From Candidatus Enterococcus leclercqii (GTDB lineage: Bacteria > Bacillota > Bacilli > Lactobacillales > Enterococcaceae): a stretch of DNA of 64,000 nt. The stretch is taken from positions 50,614-114,613 of the forward strand of contig NZ_MAEH01000020.1 in the NCBI RefSeq assembly GCF_009933135.1, given 5' to 3'. Under the pieces are notes generated by a model. That model saw only the letters and a list, made by a program, of their open reading frames with translations. It ran no database searches and was not told where the DNA came from. How positions within the stretch are numbered: the stretch's first letter is position 1; every line of letters starts with the position of its first letter. This document shows, piece after piece, positions 37,971 through 48,030 of the stretch. The position numbers and the translations under genes are program-made.

Positions 37971-38540
37971 ATGGATAAAATACAACTTCGGCAAGAAGGC
38001 ATCAAAAAATTGACGACACTCAGTCAGCAATCGAAGAAAAAGCAGGAAAAAGAAGCAAGAATCGCTGGGCTTCTCTTTGCTTCTCGCAGTTGGCAAGAGG
38101 CCAAAACAATCGGATTGGTCCGCTCGACAGCAATTGAATTTGACAATCTTCCTTTGTTCATTCGAGGCTTTGCCGAAAAAAAGCGGTTGGTCGTACCAAA
38201 GACTGCTCCCAATCGTCAGTTGGTCTTTCATGAAGTAACTGACGCAAGTAAGTATGTCAAAAGTACTTTTGGTGTGGAGGAACCAGGACACCATGCGCCG
38301 ATTTTAAAAGAAGCCATCGACTTGTTGCTGGTTCCTGGTGTCATCTTTTCGCCCCAGGGGTATCGTATCGGCTTTGGTGGCGGTTATTATGATCGCTTTT
38401 TAGCGGATTTTCCGGGGAAAACCATCAGCTTGGTCTTTAGTGAACAGCTGCGCTCAGATTGGCAGCCGGAGTCCTTTGATCTACCGGTAGACAAACTGAT
38501 TACCGACACTTATAGAAAAGAGGAACATCATGAATTTTGA
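37971..38540 (+). CDS. 5-formyltetrahydrofolate cyclo-ligase
   Basis: A 189-residue enzyme that converts 5-formyl-THF to 5,10-methenyl-THF with ATP. The family signature LLVPGVIFSPQGYRIGFGGG followed by YYDRFL is at about 117-142, and the N-terminal lysine/arginine region (KKKQEKEARIAGLLF) binds ATP. ATG 37971 follows AGGAGACAAG. It overlaps the rhomboid gene by 11 bases; together with rhomboid, yqgQ and glcK it forms the cluster seen in Bacillus (yqgN-P-Q-glcK). Confidence 0.92.
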   Translation: MDKIQLRQEGIKKLTTLSQQSKKKQEKEARIAGLLFASRSWQEAKTIGLVRSTAIEFDNLPLFIRGFAEKKRLVVPKTAPNRQLVFHEVTDASKYVKSTFGVEEPGHHAPILKEAIDLLLVPGVIFSPQGYRIGFGGGYYDRFLADFPGKTISLVFSEQLRSDWQPESFDLPVDKLITDTYRKEEHHEF

Positions 38541-39228
38541 TTTGAAACGCACCCTCAATCAATGGAAAAACGGCCCATATATTACTTATACCTTGATTGC
38601 CATTCAAACAGTAGTCTTTTTACTGGTTTATCTGGCTCCCAGCTTACAATTGCAGCCCAAAGGAGTGATGTACGGTCCTTATGTGGCCTTCTTCCATCAG
38701 TATTGGCGCTTTGTCACGCCAATCTTTTTGCACTTTGGTTTGGCGCATTATGCAATTAACTCCCTTGTCTTGTATTTTATCGGTCAGCAGGTGGAAGCAT
38801 TGTATGGCCACGTTCGCTTTTTAGCCCTGTATCTGTTGAGTGGCATTTTGGGAAATGCCTTCAGCTTTGCGTTTAATACAGCGGGGATTCAGTCAGCTGG
38901 CTCCAGTACTGCCATTTTTGGTATCTTCGGTGCCTTTTTGATTCTGGGGATTTATTTCCGTCACAATCCAGCGATTCAAGGGATGGTTCGGCAGTTTGCA
39001 CTGTTTGTTTTACTGAGTCTGGTATTTGGTATTTTTGACCAATCCATTGATATCTGGGGGCATGTTGGCGGGATTATTGGTGGTCTTTTATTGGGAAATA
39101 CGATCGCACTGCCGAAAAATCCCGGAAACTATTCCATCCACACGCGAATCATTACTGGAGTTCTCTATGTGTTTCTTTTCGGAATTTGCCTTTTATACGG
39201 TTTAAAAAAATACGGAATGCTTGTATAA
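38530..39228 (+). CDS. Rhomboid family intramembrane serine protease
   Basis: A 232-residue membrane protease with six or seven helices. The catalytic serine lies in AGSSTAIFGIFGA (about residue 120) and the partner histidine in WGHVGGIIGGLLLG (about residue 178); HFGLAHYAINSLVLYFIG carries the conserved HxxxN region. It lacks the TPR tail of Bacillus GluP. The substrate is unknown. ATG follows AAAGAGGAACATC in the end of the upstream gene. Confidence 0.92.
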   Translation: MNFDLKRTLNQWKNGPYITYTLIAIQTVVFLLVYLAPSLQLQPKGVMYGPYVAFFHQYWRFVTPIFLHFGLAHYAINSLVLYFIGQQVEALYGHVRFLALYLLSGILGNAFSFAFNTAGIQSAGSSTAIFGIFGAFLILGIYFRHNPAIQGMVRQFALFVLLSLVFGIFDQSIDIWGHVGGIIGGLLLGNTIALPKNPGNYSIHTRIITGVLYVFLFGICLLYGLKKYGMLV

Positions 39229-39237
39229 TAGTTAGGT

Positions 39238-39462
39238 GTGTTGAAAATGGAAAGTCTTTATGATGTACAGCAATTATTGAAAGGTTTCGGGATTATCGTG
39301 TATGTGGGAAAGCGAATTTGGGATATTGAATTGATGCAAATCGAACTGCGTAAGTTGTACGATGGGCATCTGGTGGATCATGATACCTACATGACTGCTT
39401 GGCATATTCTTAGACGGGAGCACCGCATCGAAGAAAATCGCGAAAATCAACAACTGCCCTAG
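39238..39462 (+). CDS. yqgQ: YqgQ family protein (DUF910)
   Basis: A 74-residue protein of the YqgQ family: YDVQQLLKGFGIIVYVGKR and WDIELMQIELRKLYDGHLVD are its conserved helices. The family folds as a three-helix bundle; the role is unknown, though it is almost always next to glucokinase. TTG 39238 or ATG 39247 could start it; TTAGGTGTG precedes the TTG. It lies 9 bases after the rhomboid gene. Confidence 0.85.
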   Translation: MLKMESLYDVQQLLKGFGIIVYVGKRIWDIELMQIELRKLYDGHLVDHDTYMTAWHILRREHRIEENRENQQLP

Positions 39463-39504
39463 CTTATTGCTTCAGGAGCAGTAACTGTGATAGGAGAGAA
39501 AAAC

Positions 39505-40476
39505 GTGAACATGGACAAAAAAATCATCGGAATCGACCTGGGCGGTACTACTGCCAAATTTGCTATTATGACAGCAGATGGCGAAATCCAACAAAAATGG
39601 AGTATCGAAACCAATATTTTGGACGACGGCAGTCATATTGTGCCGGATATTATCGAATCCATTAACCACCATCTGAACTTGTATGGAATGAAGCCGGAAG
39701 ATTTTATCGGAATCGGTATGGGGACACCAGGCAGCGTTGATATTCAGGCGGGAACGGTTATTGGTGCCTACAATCTGAACTGGACAACACTACAACCGGT
39801 AAAAGAGCAGATTGAAACCGGTACCGGAATCAAATTTGCAATCGACAATGATGCTAATGTTGCGGCATTGGGCGAACGTTGGAAAGGTGCCGGGGAGAAC
39901 AATCCTGATGTGGTCTTCATGACACTTGGCACTGGTGTTGGCGGCGGTATTATCGCAGCAGGCAATCTGCTCCATGGTGTTGCTGGCTGTGCGGGTGAAA
40001 TCGGGCATGTGACGGTAGATCCTGAAGGGTTTATGTGTACTTGCGGCAAACGGGGGTGTCTGGAAACAGTTTCCAGTGCGACTGGGGTTGTGCGAGTAGC
40101 CCGAACAATGGCCGAAGAATATGCCGGCGATTCTGACTTGAAAAAACAATTGGATGACGGGCAAGACATCTCCTCTAAAGACGTGTTTGAAGCAGCTCAA
40201 GCAGACGATCCTTTTGCTTTGATGGTAGTGGATAAAGTTTGCTTCTACTTGGGATTGGCTTGTGGCAATCTGGGAAATACCCTGAATCCAGATAGCATCG
40301 TGATCGGCGGTGGGGTATCAGCAGCCGGTGAGTTTTTGCGCAGTCGCGTAGAAAACTACTTCCGTGAATTCACTTTCCCGCAAGTGACCAACTCTACGAA
40401 AATTAAACTGGCACAATTAGGAAATGAGGCCGGCGTGATTGGTGCCGGATCATTGGCATTGCAGTTCGCAGAATAA
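39505..40476 (+). CDS. glcK: Glucokinase (ROK family)
   Basis: A 323-residue sugar kinase that phosphorylates glucose with ATP. The ATP motif is GIDLGGTTAKFAI, the sugar-binding motif ENDAN-like is DNDANVAALGE, and the ROK zinc motif is CTCGKRGCLE (three cysteines after GHVTVDPEG). GGAGAG at 39493-39498 favours GTG 39505; ATG 39511 would remove two residues. It belongs to the fthC-rhomboid-yqgQ-glcK unit and is followed by the rhodanese-like gene. Confidence 0.93.
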   Translation: MNMDKKIIGIDLGGTTAKFAIMTADGEIQQKWSIETNILDDGSHIVPDIIESINHHLNLYGMKPEDFIGIGMGTPGSVDIQAGTVIGAYNLNWTTLQPVKEQIETGTGIKFAIDNDANVAALGERWKGAGENNPDVVFMTLGTGVGGGIIAAGNLLHGVAGCAGEIGHVTVDPEGFMCTCGKRGCLETVSSATGVVRVARTMAEEYAGDSDLKKQLDDGQDISSKDVFEAAQADDPFALMVVDKVCFYLGLACGNLGNTLNPDSIVIGGGVSAAGEFLRSRVENYFREFTFPQVTNSTKIKLAQLGNEAGVIGAGSLALQFAE

Positions 40477-40541
40477 TACTATGAAGCTACAACCTGTATC
40501 TGGTTTTCCAGCGAAGGTTTGTAAAGAAAGGTTTGGAACAT

Positions 40542-40952
40542 ATGAAACTGTTTTTAGCACTGAGTGGATTTGGCATGCTCAACATCATTTTAGGACTTGT
40601 TGTTTTGGCAATTGCTATCCACGAATTGTATATTTTTATTCAGGGCCGTCGTTCAGCAACGCAACTGACAGAAGAAGAGTTCAAAGAAGGCATGCGTAAA
40701 GCGCAAGTAGTAGACATTCGGGAACGGGAAGACTTCAATGCGGGGCACATTTTAGGCGCCCGCAATATCGCTTTTTCCACACTGGCTAATTCTTACGGCA
40801 GTTTCCGTAAAGATCAGCCAATCTACTTGTATGAACGTAAAAAATCCTTGGCTGTTCGGGCGGCAATCAAGCTGAAAAAACAAGGGTTTAAAGATATCTA
40901 TATTTTGAAGACCGGCTACCAAGAGTGGAGCGGGAAAACAAAAAGCAAATAA
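40542..40952 (+). CDS. Membrane-anchored rhodanese-like protein lacking the catalytic cysteine
   Basis: A 136-residue protein with one N-terminal membrane segment (about 5-30, GMLNIILGLVVLAIAIHELYI in part) and a rhodanese fold (about 40-132; VVDIREREDFNAGHILGARNI and GFKDIYILKTGYQEW). The active loop, CxxGxR in true sulfurtransferases, reads YERKKSLAVRAA, so the cysteine is gone and sulfur transfer is not expected. A binding or sensing role is possible. ATG 40542 is preceded by GAAAGG ten bases away. It follows glcK and ends with a terminator. Confidence 0.85.
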   Translation: MKLFLALSGFGMLNIILGLVVLAIAIHELYIFIQGRRSATQLTEEEFKEGMRKAQVVDIREREDFNAGHILGARNIAFSTLANSYGSFRKDQPIYLYERKKSLAVRAAIKLKKQGFKDIYILKTGYQEWSGKTKSK

Positions 40953-40965
40953 CATAAATGTTAAT

Positions 40966-41013
40966 GACAGTCTGGGATCTGAAACTTAAGCATCCTGGGC
41001 TGTCTTTTCTTTT
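40966..41013 (+). terminator. Terminator after the rhodanese-like gene
   Basis: GACAG-GGGAT pairs with ATCC-CTGTC with a G-T-rich middle, followed by TTTTCTTTT, 14 bases past the stop. Confidence 0.75.
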
Positions 41014-41062
41014 GCCGGGAAAATGACCAGGTGCTACACTTTGATTGGAGGTGGTGGTTTTA

Positions 41063-41413
41063 ATGATTCAGTTGAAAAGAGTATATGAAGCGCCATCAGA
41101 AACTGATGGCTATCGAGTATTAGTCGACCGTGTTTGGCCCCGAGGGGAAAAGAAAGTTGAGGCAAAATTGAATGAATGGCTAAGAGACATCGGTCCCAGC
41201 AAAGAATTGCGGCAGTGGTTCAATCATGAAGATGAAAAATACCCCGAGTTCAAGAAAAAGTATGAGGAGGAGCTTAAATCAGGTCCACAGGCGGAAGCTT
41301 TTGAAAAACTGAAGGCAATCGTAAAAGACCACAAGACGGTCACGCTTTTATATGGAGCGAAAAATGAAGTGCATAATCAGGCAGTTGTTTTGAAAGAATT
41401 ATTGGAAAGCTAA
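41063..41413 (+). CDS. DUF488 family protein (YeaO-like)
   Basis: A 116-residue protein of the DUF488 family. The block RVLVDRVWPRGEKK (about 19-32) and the later FKKKYEEELKS and VTLLYGAKNEVHNQAVVLKELL are its marks. The function is unknown; the arginine and cysteine-free core suggest no metal site. GGAGGTGGTGG gives ATG 41063; in-frame TTG 41045 is upstream of the site. It stands alone, convergent with DUF3042 across repeat copy 6. Confidence 0.87.
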   Translation: MIQLKRVYEAPSETDGYRVLVDRVWPRGEKKVEAKLNEWLRDIGPSKELRQWFNHEDEKYPEFKKKYEEELKSGPQAEAFEKLKAIVKDHKTVTLLYGAKNEVHNQAVVLKELLES

Positions 41414-41559
41414 TCAAAAGAGGGCTTGCAGTAAATTTCATGAGACAAAAATAGTTGTAGCTGAGTGCAAAAAAAGCTGTCGCAATTGTAAAGAAAGGCG
41501 CTTTGGCAGCACTTACTTGCCCAGGGGAAGTTGGTCAACACTTCAACCTAGTTAGAAAA

Positions 41560-41705
41560 TAGTTGTGATTATTGCCGCTTATGAAAGGTTTACCAATGAA
41601 AAGACGGCGAACTTCCGATCAATTAATGGAAGTTCGCCGTCTTTTTTGGCTTACGTTGGTAGTATTCGATTTGCAGAGCAGTGACAAGAAGATTGTCTAA
41701 GCCCT
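41560..41705 (-). repeat. Dispersed hairpin element, copy 6 (reverse)
   Basis: Reverse-strand copy. HP1 (41675-41705) pairs AGGGC with GCTCT and GACAA with TTGTC; the linker reads CGAATACTACCAACGTAAG; HP2 is a perfect 16-bp stem (41601-41616 with 41628-41643), with A's and T's outside. The right linker is diverged and HP3 is not clear. It lies between the convergent DUF488 and DUF3042 genes. In 41414-41559 nothing else was seen. Confidence 0.75.
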
Positions 41706-41724
41706 GTTTTAGGAATAACTATTA

Positions 41725-41895
41725 TTAGCGGGCGATACGTTTGCGGGCCGCTTTTTTGCGGTTTTCTTCGATCATCGCTTCTTTTTCATCGATGGGATCG
41801 ATGATTTGCTTTTTGACTGCTACAGCAAAACCAGCTACAGCAGCGGCAGTAGCGACTGTGCCCACTAACAAGCCAGATACAAATTTTTTCATCAT
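41725..41895 (-). CDS. DUF3042 family small membrane protein
   Basis: A 56-residue protein that begins MMKKFVSGLLVGTVATAAAV and ends with a basic helix (EENRKKAARKRIAR). One membrane segment lies at about 5-26, then the conserved KKQIIDPIDEKEAMIEENR region. DUF3042 proteins of this size are common in enterococci and lactobacilli; their role is unknown. GAGGTGAAGG precedes the two tandem ATG codons, and the first was taken. The opposite-strand open frame over it is a shadow. Confidence 0.85.
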   Translation of the reverse strand: MMKKFVSGLLVGTVATAAAVAGFAVAVKKQIIDPIDEKEAMIEENRKKAARKRIAR

Positions 41896-42037
41896 CCTTC
41901 ACCTCAAGTGTAATAGATTTTATAGTTCTATTATGAAGGAAGCCCCAATAAATGAAAAGGAATAACTCTTATAGGTCAGTCTACGTGAAAAAATGAGCAA
42001 CGATTTAAGTATTTCTCAAGAAACTGCGAAGTGCTAC

Positions 42038-42079
42038 TTGAAAAGATTTAGTAAATATTTTATAATAAATTTACTAAAT
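42038..42079 (+). promoter_or_regulatory. galK promoter with paired palindromic operator
   Basis: TTGAAA (42038-42043), a 17-base spacer and TATAAT (42061-42066). ATTTAGTAAA (42046-42055) and TTTACTAAAT (42070-42079) are exact inverted copies placed on each side of the -10 box. Each 9-base core (TTTAGTAAA) is itself a near palindrome. Binding of the GalR-like regulator encoded at 46070 would block transcription. The assignment of the sites to that regulator is inferred. Confidence 0.7.
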
Positions 42080-42100
42080 TAAAAAGCAGAGGTGCACAGC

Positions 42101-43264
42101 ATGGATAAAGATCTTCGTGGTATTTTTAAAGAAAAATTTGGGACAGAAACAGCAGGAGAATACTTCGCGCCGGGACGCATCAATTTGATTGGTGAGCATA
42201 CCGATTATAACGGTGGCCATGTTTTTCCAGCATCAATCACTATTGGGACATTCGGGTTGGCTAAAAAACGCGAAGATGATCGGGTACGGCTGTATTCTGA
42301 AAATTTCCCCGGTAAAGGTGTGATTGAGTTTTCGGTCAATGATCTGGAATTTCGTAAAGAGGATGATTGGACCAACTACCCTAAAGGGATGATTAAATTT
42401 TTAAAAGCGGATGGTTATACAATCGACAGTGGTTTGGATATGATTTTTTACGGAACAATTCCAAATGGCGCCGGGTTATCATCTTCAGCTTCCATCGAGT
42501 TGCTGACAGGGGTAGTTCTGAATGATCTGTTTGATCTGAAGGTAAAAATGATCGACCTAGTAGAAATCGGTAAGCGGGTAGAAAACAAATTCATCGGCGT
42601 TAATTCAGGCATCATGGATCAGTTTGCTATCGGAATGGGCAAAAAGGATCACGCCATTTTATTGGACACCAATACCCTGGAATATGAATTGGTGCCGGCC
42701 GAGTTTGGTGAATATGTCGTGGCAATCATGAACACCAACAAGCGTCGGGAACTGGCAGATTCAAAATACAATGAACGCCGCTCGGAATGTGAAAAAGCAC
42801 TGAGCTTGTTGCAAACGAAGCTTGATATCAAGTCACTGGGAGAATTGGATGGGGCAACTTTCTTTGCTAACACAGAGTTGATTGAAGACGAAACGCTGAT
42901 TAAGCGCGCCAAACATGCTGTTTTGGAAAATGAACGAACAATGAGAGCCAAAAAAGCGCTGGTGGCCGGTGATTTGGCAACCTTTGGGCAACTGTTAAAT
43001 GCCTCCCACGCCTCTTTGAAAGACGATTACGAAGTGACTGGAATTGAATTGGATACATTAGTTGCCGCAGCGCAAGCGCAAGAGGGTGTCTTAGGAGCTC
43101 GCATGACCGGTGCCGGGTTTGGCGGCTGCGCGATTGCATTGGTGAAGGACAGTGAATGGGACAATTTTGTAAATAACGTTAAACAAGCCTATGTTGATAA
43201 AATCGGGTATGGTACAGATATTTATAAAGCATCAATTGATGACGGGGCCCGCAAATTGAATTAA
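42101..43264 (+). CDS. galK: Galactokinase
   Basis: A 387-residue GHMP kinase that phosphorylates galactose at C1, the entry of the Leloir pathway. [19 protein letters not shown] is the galactokinase signature, [13 protein letters not shown] the phosphate-binding motif, and [16 protein letters not shown] the C-terminal GHMP motif. AGAGGTGCACAGC places the start at ATG 42101; the open frame extends three codons further up. It is the first gene of galK-galE-galT-galR. Confidence 0.95.
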   Translation: MDKDLRGIFKEKFGTETAGEYFAPGRINLIGEHTDYNGGHVFPASITIGTFGLAKKREDDRVRLYSENFPGKGVIEFSVNDLEFRKEDDWTNYPKGMIKFLKADGYTIDSGLDMIFYGTIPNGAGLSSSASIELLTGVVLNDLFDLKVKMIDLVEIGKRVENKFIGVNSGIMDQFAIGMGKKDHAILLDTNTLEYELVPAEFGEYVVAIMNTNKRRELADSKYNERRSECEKALSLLQTKLDIKSLGELDGATFFANTELIEDETLIKRAKHAVLENERTMRAKKALVAGDLATFGQLLNASHASLKDDYEVTGIELDTLVAAAQAQEGVLGARMTGAGFGGCAIALVKDSEWDNFVNNVKQAYVDKIGYGTDIYKASIDDGARKLN

Positions 43265-43331
43265 TGGGGTATAATCTATGACGAGCAGGTTTCAGTTAAA
43301 TAAGCTGAAGATTACTTGAGGAGGAAAGCAA

Positions 43332-44327
43332 ATGTCAATTTTAGTATTGGGGGGAGCCGGTTATATTGGTTCTCATGCAGTGGATCAACTAATCAATAAG
43401 GGGTATGAAGTTGTCGTGGTGGACAGCTTGTTTACTGGTCACCGGGCTGCCGTTCACCCAGCAGCCAAATTTTACGAAGGGGACATCCGCGACAAAGCAT
43501 TTTTGTCAGGTGTCTTTGAAAGAGAAGCAATCGAAGGTGTGATGCATTTTGCCGCCTTTTCACTTGTGGGAGAATCTGTTGAAAAGCCATTAAAATACTT
43601 TAACAACAACGTATACGGGATGCAGGTCTTATTGGAAGTGATGCAAGAACACGATGTGAAACACATTGTCTTTTCTTCAACTGCTGCAACGTATGGCGAA
43701 CCAGAAGTTGTACCAATCTCAGAAGAAATGCCTACCAATCCGAAAAACCCTTACGGCGAAAGCAAACTGATCATGGAAAAAATGATGAAGTGGTGTGATG
43801 ATGCCTATGGGATGAAATACGTTGCTTTGCGTTACTTTAATGTTGCTGGAGCCAAAGCCGATGCATCTATTGGTGAAGACCATGATCCGGAAACTCATCT
43901 GGTACCCATCATTTTGCAAGTGGCGCTGGGACAACGGGGAGCACTGAAGATTTTTGGGGACGACTATGCGACACCAGACGGTACTTGTGTGCGGGATTAT
44001 GTGCAAGTAGAAGATCTGATTGCGGCACATATCTTGGCTTTGGAGTATTTGAAAGCGGGCAATGATTCGAATGTTTTCAATCTGGGATCAAACAATGGCT
44101 ATTCCGTAAAAGAAATGTTGGAAGCAGCTCGAGAAGTAACCGGCAAAGAAATTCCGGCTGAAATTGCACCGCGTCGGGCGGGAGATCCGGCAAAATTGGT
44201 AGCAGCCAGCGAAAAAGCTAAAACGGTTTTAGGCTGGCAACCAGCTTACACGGATGTCAAAGAGATTATCCGCACCGCTTGGAATTGGCATGTGAGCCAT
44301 CCCAAAGGGTATGACGATAAAAAATAA
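43332..44327 (+). CDS. galE: UDP-glucose 4-epimerase
   Basis: A 331-residue NAD-dependent short-chain dehydrogenase-type epimerase that interconverts UDP-glucose and UDP-galactose. The Rossmann motif is [14 protein letters not shown], the catalytic serine/threonine region is [11 protein letters not shown], and the catalytic tyrosine and lysine are in [16 protein letters not shown] 43332 follows GAGGAGGAAAGCAA. It lies 67 bases after galK. Confidence 0.95.
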   Translation: MSILVLGGAGYIGSHAVDQLINKGYEVVVVDSLFTGHRAAVHPAAKFYEGDIRDKAFLSGVFEREAIEGVMHFAAFSLVGESVEKPLKYFNNNVYGMQVLLEVMQEHDVKHIVFSSTAATYGEPEVVPISEEMPTNPKNPYGESKLIMEKMMKWCDDAYGMKYVALRYFNVAGAKADASIGEDHDPETHLVPIILQVALGQRGALKIFGDDYATPDGTCVRDYVQVEDLIAAHILALEYLKAGNDSNVFNLGSNNGYSVKEMLEAAREVTGKEIPAEIAPRRAGDPAKLVAASEKAKTVLGWQPAYTDVKEIIRTAWNWHVSHPKGYDDKK

Positions 44328-44351
44328 GCTGGTAAATCAGCTCTGAATTTT

Positions 44352-44470
44352 TGACAGCGGGCCGGTGGCTGATCGTGGAAGTCTCACAAGGTCACCGGTC
44401 TATTTTGTCAATTGAAAAAAGTTGTCTTCAAAAGACAGTTGATTAGGAGAAAACAGCATCTCGCTGTTTT
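44352..44470 (+). promoter_or_regulatory. Two hairpins between galE and galT
   Basis: A large hairpin pairs TTGACA with TGTCAA at its base and GGCCGGTG (44370-44377) with CACCGGTC (44393-44400) higher up. A second pairs AAAACAGC (44450-44457) with GCTGTTTT (44463-44470) just before the galT ribosome site. Neither has a long T tract after it, so they are more likely to affect RNA stability or galT translation than to end transcription. Confidence 0.45.
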
Positions 44471-44486
44471 GAAGGGAGAAACAAAC

Positions 44487-45974
44487 ATGACTCTCAGTCA
44501 GACAATTTTTGATTTTACTACGCTGGCTATTAAAGCTGGTGGTTGGATGGACATGGACCGCATCTATTTGCAAAACCGGATCTTGGGAATGATCGGGGAA
44601 GATGCACTGGGAGAATATGAAATCAAGATGCCAGAGCGGACCTCTATCCAGTTGATGGATGAGCTGGTGGCCAAAGCCAAAGCAAACGGTGTAATCGGAG
44701 CTACTTTGGCTGAACAAGAAATCTTTGAAGCACAACTAATGGATTTGATGACACCGCCGCCTTCTGTGGTCAATGCGTTATTTGCCCAGCAGTACTCCAA
44801 AGATCCCCAAGCGGCGACTGATTATTTCTTTGAATTATGTAAAAATAATGACTATATCAAGACGCGGGCAATCGCCAAAAACATCGTCTTTTTTGCGGAG
44901 ACTGAGTACGGCAAGCTAGAGATTACCATCAACCTTTCCAAACCGGAAAAAGATCCCAAAGAAATCGCGGCCCAACGCAATGCAGTAGCTGTGGATTATC
45001 CAAAATGTATGTTGTGCATGGAAAATGAAGGGTATAAAGGACGAATGAATTATCCAGCCCGCACCAATCATCGAATTATCCGTATGAATTTAGATGGTGA
45101 GGGATGGGGTTTTCAATATTCACCTTATGCTTATTACAATGAGCACTGTATCGTTTTACGGGATGAACACGTACCGATGAAAATCTCTCGCAAAACTTTC
45201 GAACGCCTGTTGAAAGTCATTGAAGTGTTGCCTCACTATTTTGTCGGCTCCAATGCCGATCTGCCAATCGTTGGCGGCTCAATTTTGAGTCATGACCACT
45301 ACCAAGGCGGTCGCCACACCTTTGCGATGGCAGAAGCTAAAATCGAAAAAAGCTTTACGCTGCCTGCTTATCCAAAAGTTAACGCCGGTATCGTCAAATG
45401 GCCCATGTCGGTGATTCGTTTGCAATCAGACAGCCAAGATCAACTGGTAGCTTGTGCCGATTTTATCCTGAAAAAATGGCAAGGCTATTCCGACGAGTCG
45501 GTTTCAGTCCGAGCTGTTTCTGAAGATGGCACTTTGCACCATACCATCACACCGATTGCCCGACGAAATGGCGATCAGTTTGAAATTGATTTGGTCTTGC
45601 GGGATAACAATGTTTCAGAAAAATTTCCAGACGGTATTTTCCATCCGCATCCGGAAGTCCAACACATTAAAAAGGAAAACATTGGTTTGATTGAGGTGAT
45701 GGGGCTGGCAGTTTTGCCGCCACGACTAGCAACGGAGCTCAAAGAAGTAGCCAACTATCTTTTAGATCAACCAAATGAAATTGCACCTATGCATATTCCA
45801 TGGGCTGATGAAATGAAGAGCAACTACTCTTTGACAGCTGAAAATGTAGAAGCTATTGTACAAAAAGAAGTCGGATTGGTTTTTGCGAAAGTTTTGGAGC
45901 ATGCCGGTGTATTCAAGCGTGATGAAGTCGGACAAGCCGCCTTCCAACGATTTATTGACACATTGAAAGACTAA
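44487..45974 (+). CDS. galT: UDP-glucose--hexose-1-phosphate uridylyltransferase (type 2)
   Basis: A 495-residue enzyme exchanging UMP between UDP-glucose and galactose-1-phosphate. It is the long Firmicutes type 2 GalT, unrelated in length to the 350-residue E. coli type. The region YYNEHCIVLRDEHVPM and GGSILSHDHYQGGRHTFAM carries the histidines of the active site. The frame opens at 44412, but GAAGGGAGAAACAAAC selects ATG 44487 (MTLSQTIFDF). Confidence 0.94.
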   Translation: MTLSQTIFDFTTLAIKAGGWMDMDRIYLQNRILGMIGEDALGEYEIKMPERTSIQLMDELVAKAKANGVIGATLAEQEIFEAQLMDLMTPPPSVVNALFAQQYSKDPQAATDYFFELCKNNDYIKTRAIAKNIVFFAETEYGKLEITINLSKPEKDPKEIAAQRNAVAVDYPKCMLCMENEGYKGRMNYPARTNHRIIRMNLDGEGWGFQYSPYAYYNEHCIVLRDEHVPMKISRKTFERLLKVIEVLPHYFVGSNADLPIVGGSILSHDHYQGGRHTFAMAEAKIEKSFTLPAYPKVNAGIVKWPMSVIRLQSDSQDQLVACADFILKKWQGYSDESVSVRAVSEDGTLHHTITPIARRNGDQFEIDLVLRDNNVSEKFPDGIFHPHPEVQHIKKENIGLIEVMGLAVLPPRLATELKEVANYLLDQPNEIAPMHIPWADEMKSNYSLTAENVEAIVQKEVGLVFAKVLEHAGVFKRDEVGQAAFQRFIDTLKD

Positions 45975-46066
45975 AGATATAGAAGTGATTTTTCTGGAAC
46001 TTTTTGAGCCAGACTGTCATTTTGTGAGTAATATGTCACCTGCAATTTAGAAGTAAGGAGGAATGA

Positions 46067-47053
<987 letters not shown>

Positions 47054-47310
47054 GTAGCTTGAAGCTGAAGCGTAAAAACTAACATACAAAAACGATCCGA
47101 TGATAGGCACCTGCTGCAATCACTTCTTGATGAGTTGGTTGAGAAGAACACAGGGATTATCTTCGGATATTTTGTATTGGATTAAGGTCGAATGGCGGCT
47201 CTTTTAAATTGTGTTACAATATGCTAAAATATATCGTTTGTAAGCGTGAGTGAAAAAAGATTGTTTTTCAAACGTGGAGACGGTTGTTTCAGTAAGAAGG
47301 ATGGACGAAA

Positions 47311-48030
47311 ATGAAAGTATTGGCCTTTGATACCTCAAATCAGACGTTGACGGTAGCGTTGACGGAAGACAATAAAATCGTGAACGAGTTAATCACCACA
47401 AATAATAAAAACCATAGCGTCACATTGATGCCCGCTATTGAACAATTGATGATAGAAGCTGGTTGGCAGCCGGCGGACTTGGATCGGATTGTGACGGCTC
47501 AAGGACCTGGTTCTTATACCGGGTTGCGAATTGGGGTGACGACAGCAAAAACTTTGGCATATACCTTGAGAAAAGAGTTAGTAGGTATTTCCAGTCTGGC
47601 AGTGATCGCAGCCAACGCTCGGCACAAAACAGGGTTATTGGTGCCGCTGTTTGATGCCCGCCGCCAAAATGTCTATGCCGGTGTCTATCGTTGGCAAAAC
47701 CATGAGTTGGTAAATGTGGTGCCGGATCGACATCTGCCAGTAGCGCAGCTGGCAGCTGAACTCTCTTCAGAAAAAGAAGTGCTGTTTTTAGGCGCCGATA
47801 CGGTGAAATTTTTGGATGTACTTAGAGAAGCTGCACCAAATGCGGCTGTCAACGACTTTTCTCAATGGGATTTTCCCCGTGGCAGTATTTTGGCAGAACT
47901 GGGAAGTAAAGCCGCGCCCATTGAAGATATCGACAGCTTTTTGCCCGCTTATCTAAAACGGGTAGAGGCGGAGGAAAAATGGTTGACCACTCATTCTCCG
48001 GGGGACGAGAATTATGTTGAAAAGATTTAA
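47311..48030 (+). CDS. tsaB: tRNA threonylcarbamoyladenosine biosynthesis protein TsaB
   Basis: A 239-residue ASKHA-fold protein that partners TsaD in making the t6A37 base in ANN-decoding tRNAs. It begins MKVLAFDTSNQTLTVALTE and has AQGPGSYTGLRIGVTTAK near residue 70, both typical. The zinc site of TsaD is absent, as expected. The reading frame's ATG 47311 follows AAGAAGGATGGACGAAA. It overlaps the next gene by 17 bases and starts the tsaB-rimI-rimI-tsaD unit. Confidence 0.94.
   Translation: MKVLAFDTSNQTLTVALTEDNKIVNELITTNNKNHSVTLMPAIEQLMIEAGWQPADLDRIVTAQGPGSYTGLRIGVTTAKTLAYTLRKELVGISSLAVIAANARHKTGLLVPLFDARRQNVYAGVYRWQNHELVNVVPDRHLPVAQLAAELSSEKEVLFLGADTVKFLDVLREAAPNAAVNDFSQWDFPRGSILAELGSKAAPIEDIDSFLPAYLKRVEAEEKWLTTHSPGDENYVEKI

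Noticed and set aside
41741..41965. Forward open frame opposite the DUF3042 gene
   Set aside because: The reverse strand has the better ribosome site, a normal small membrane protein and a known family.
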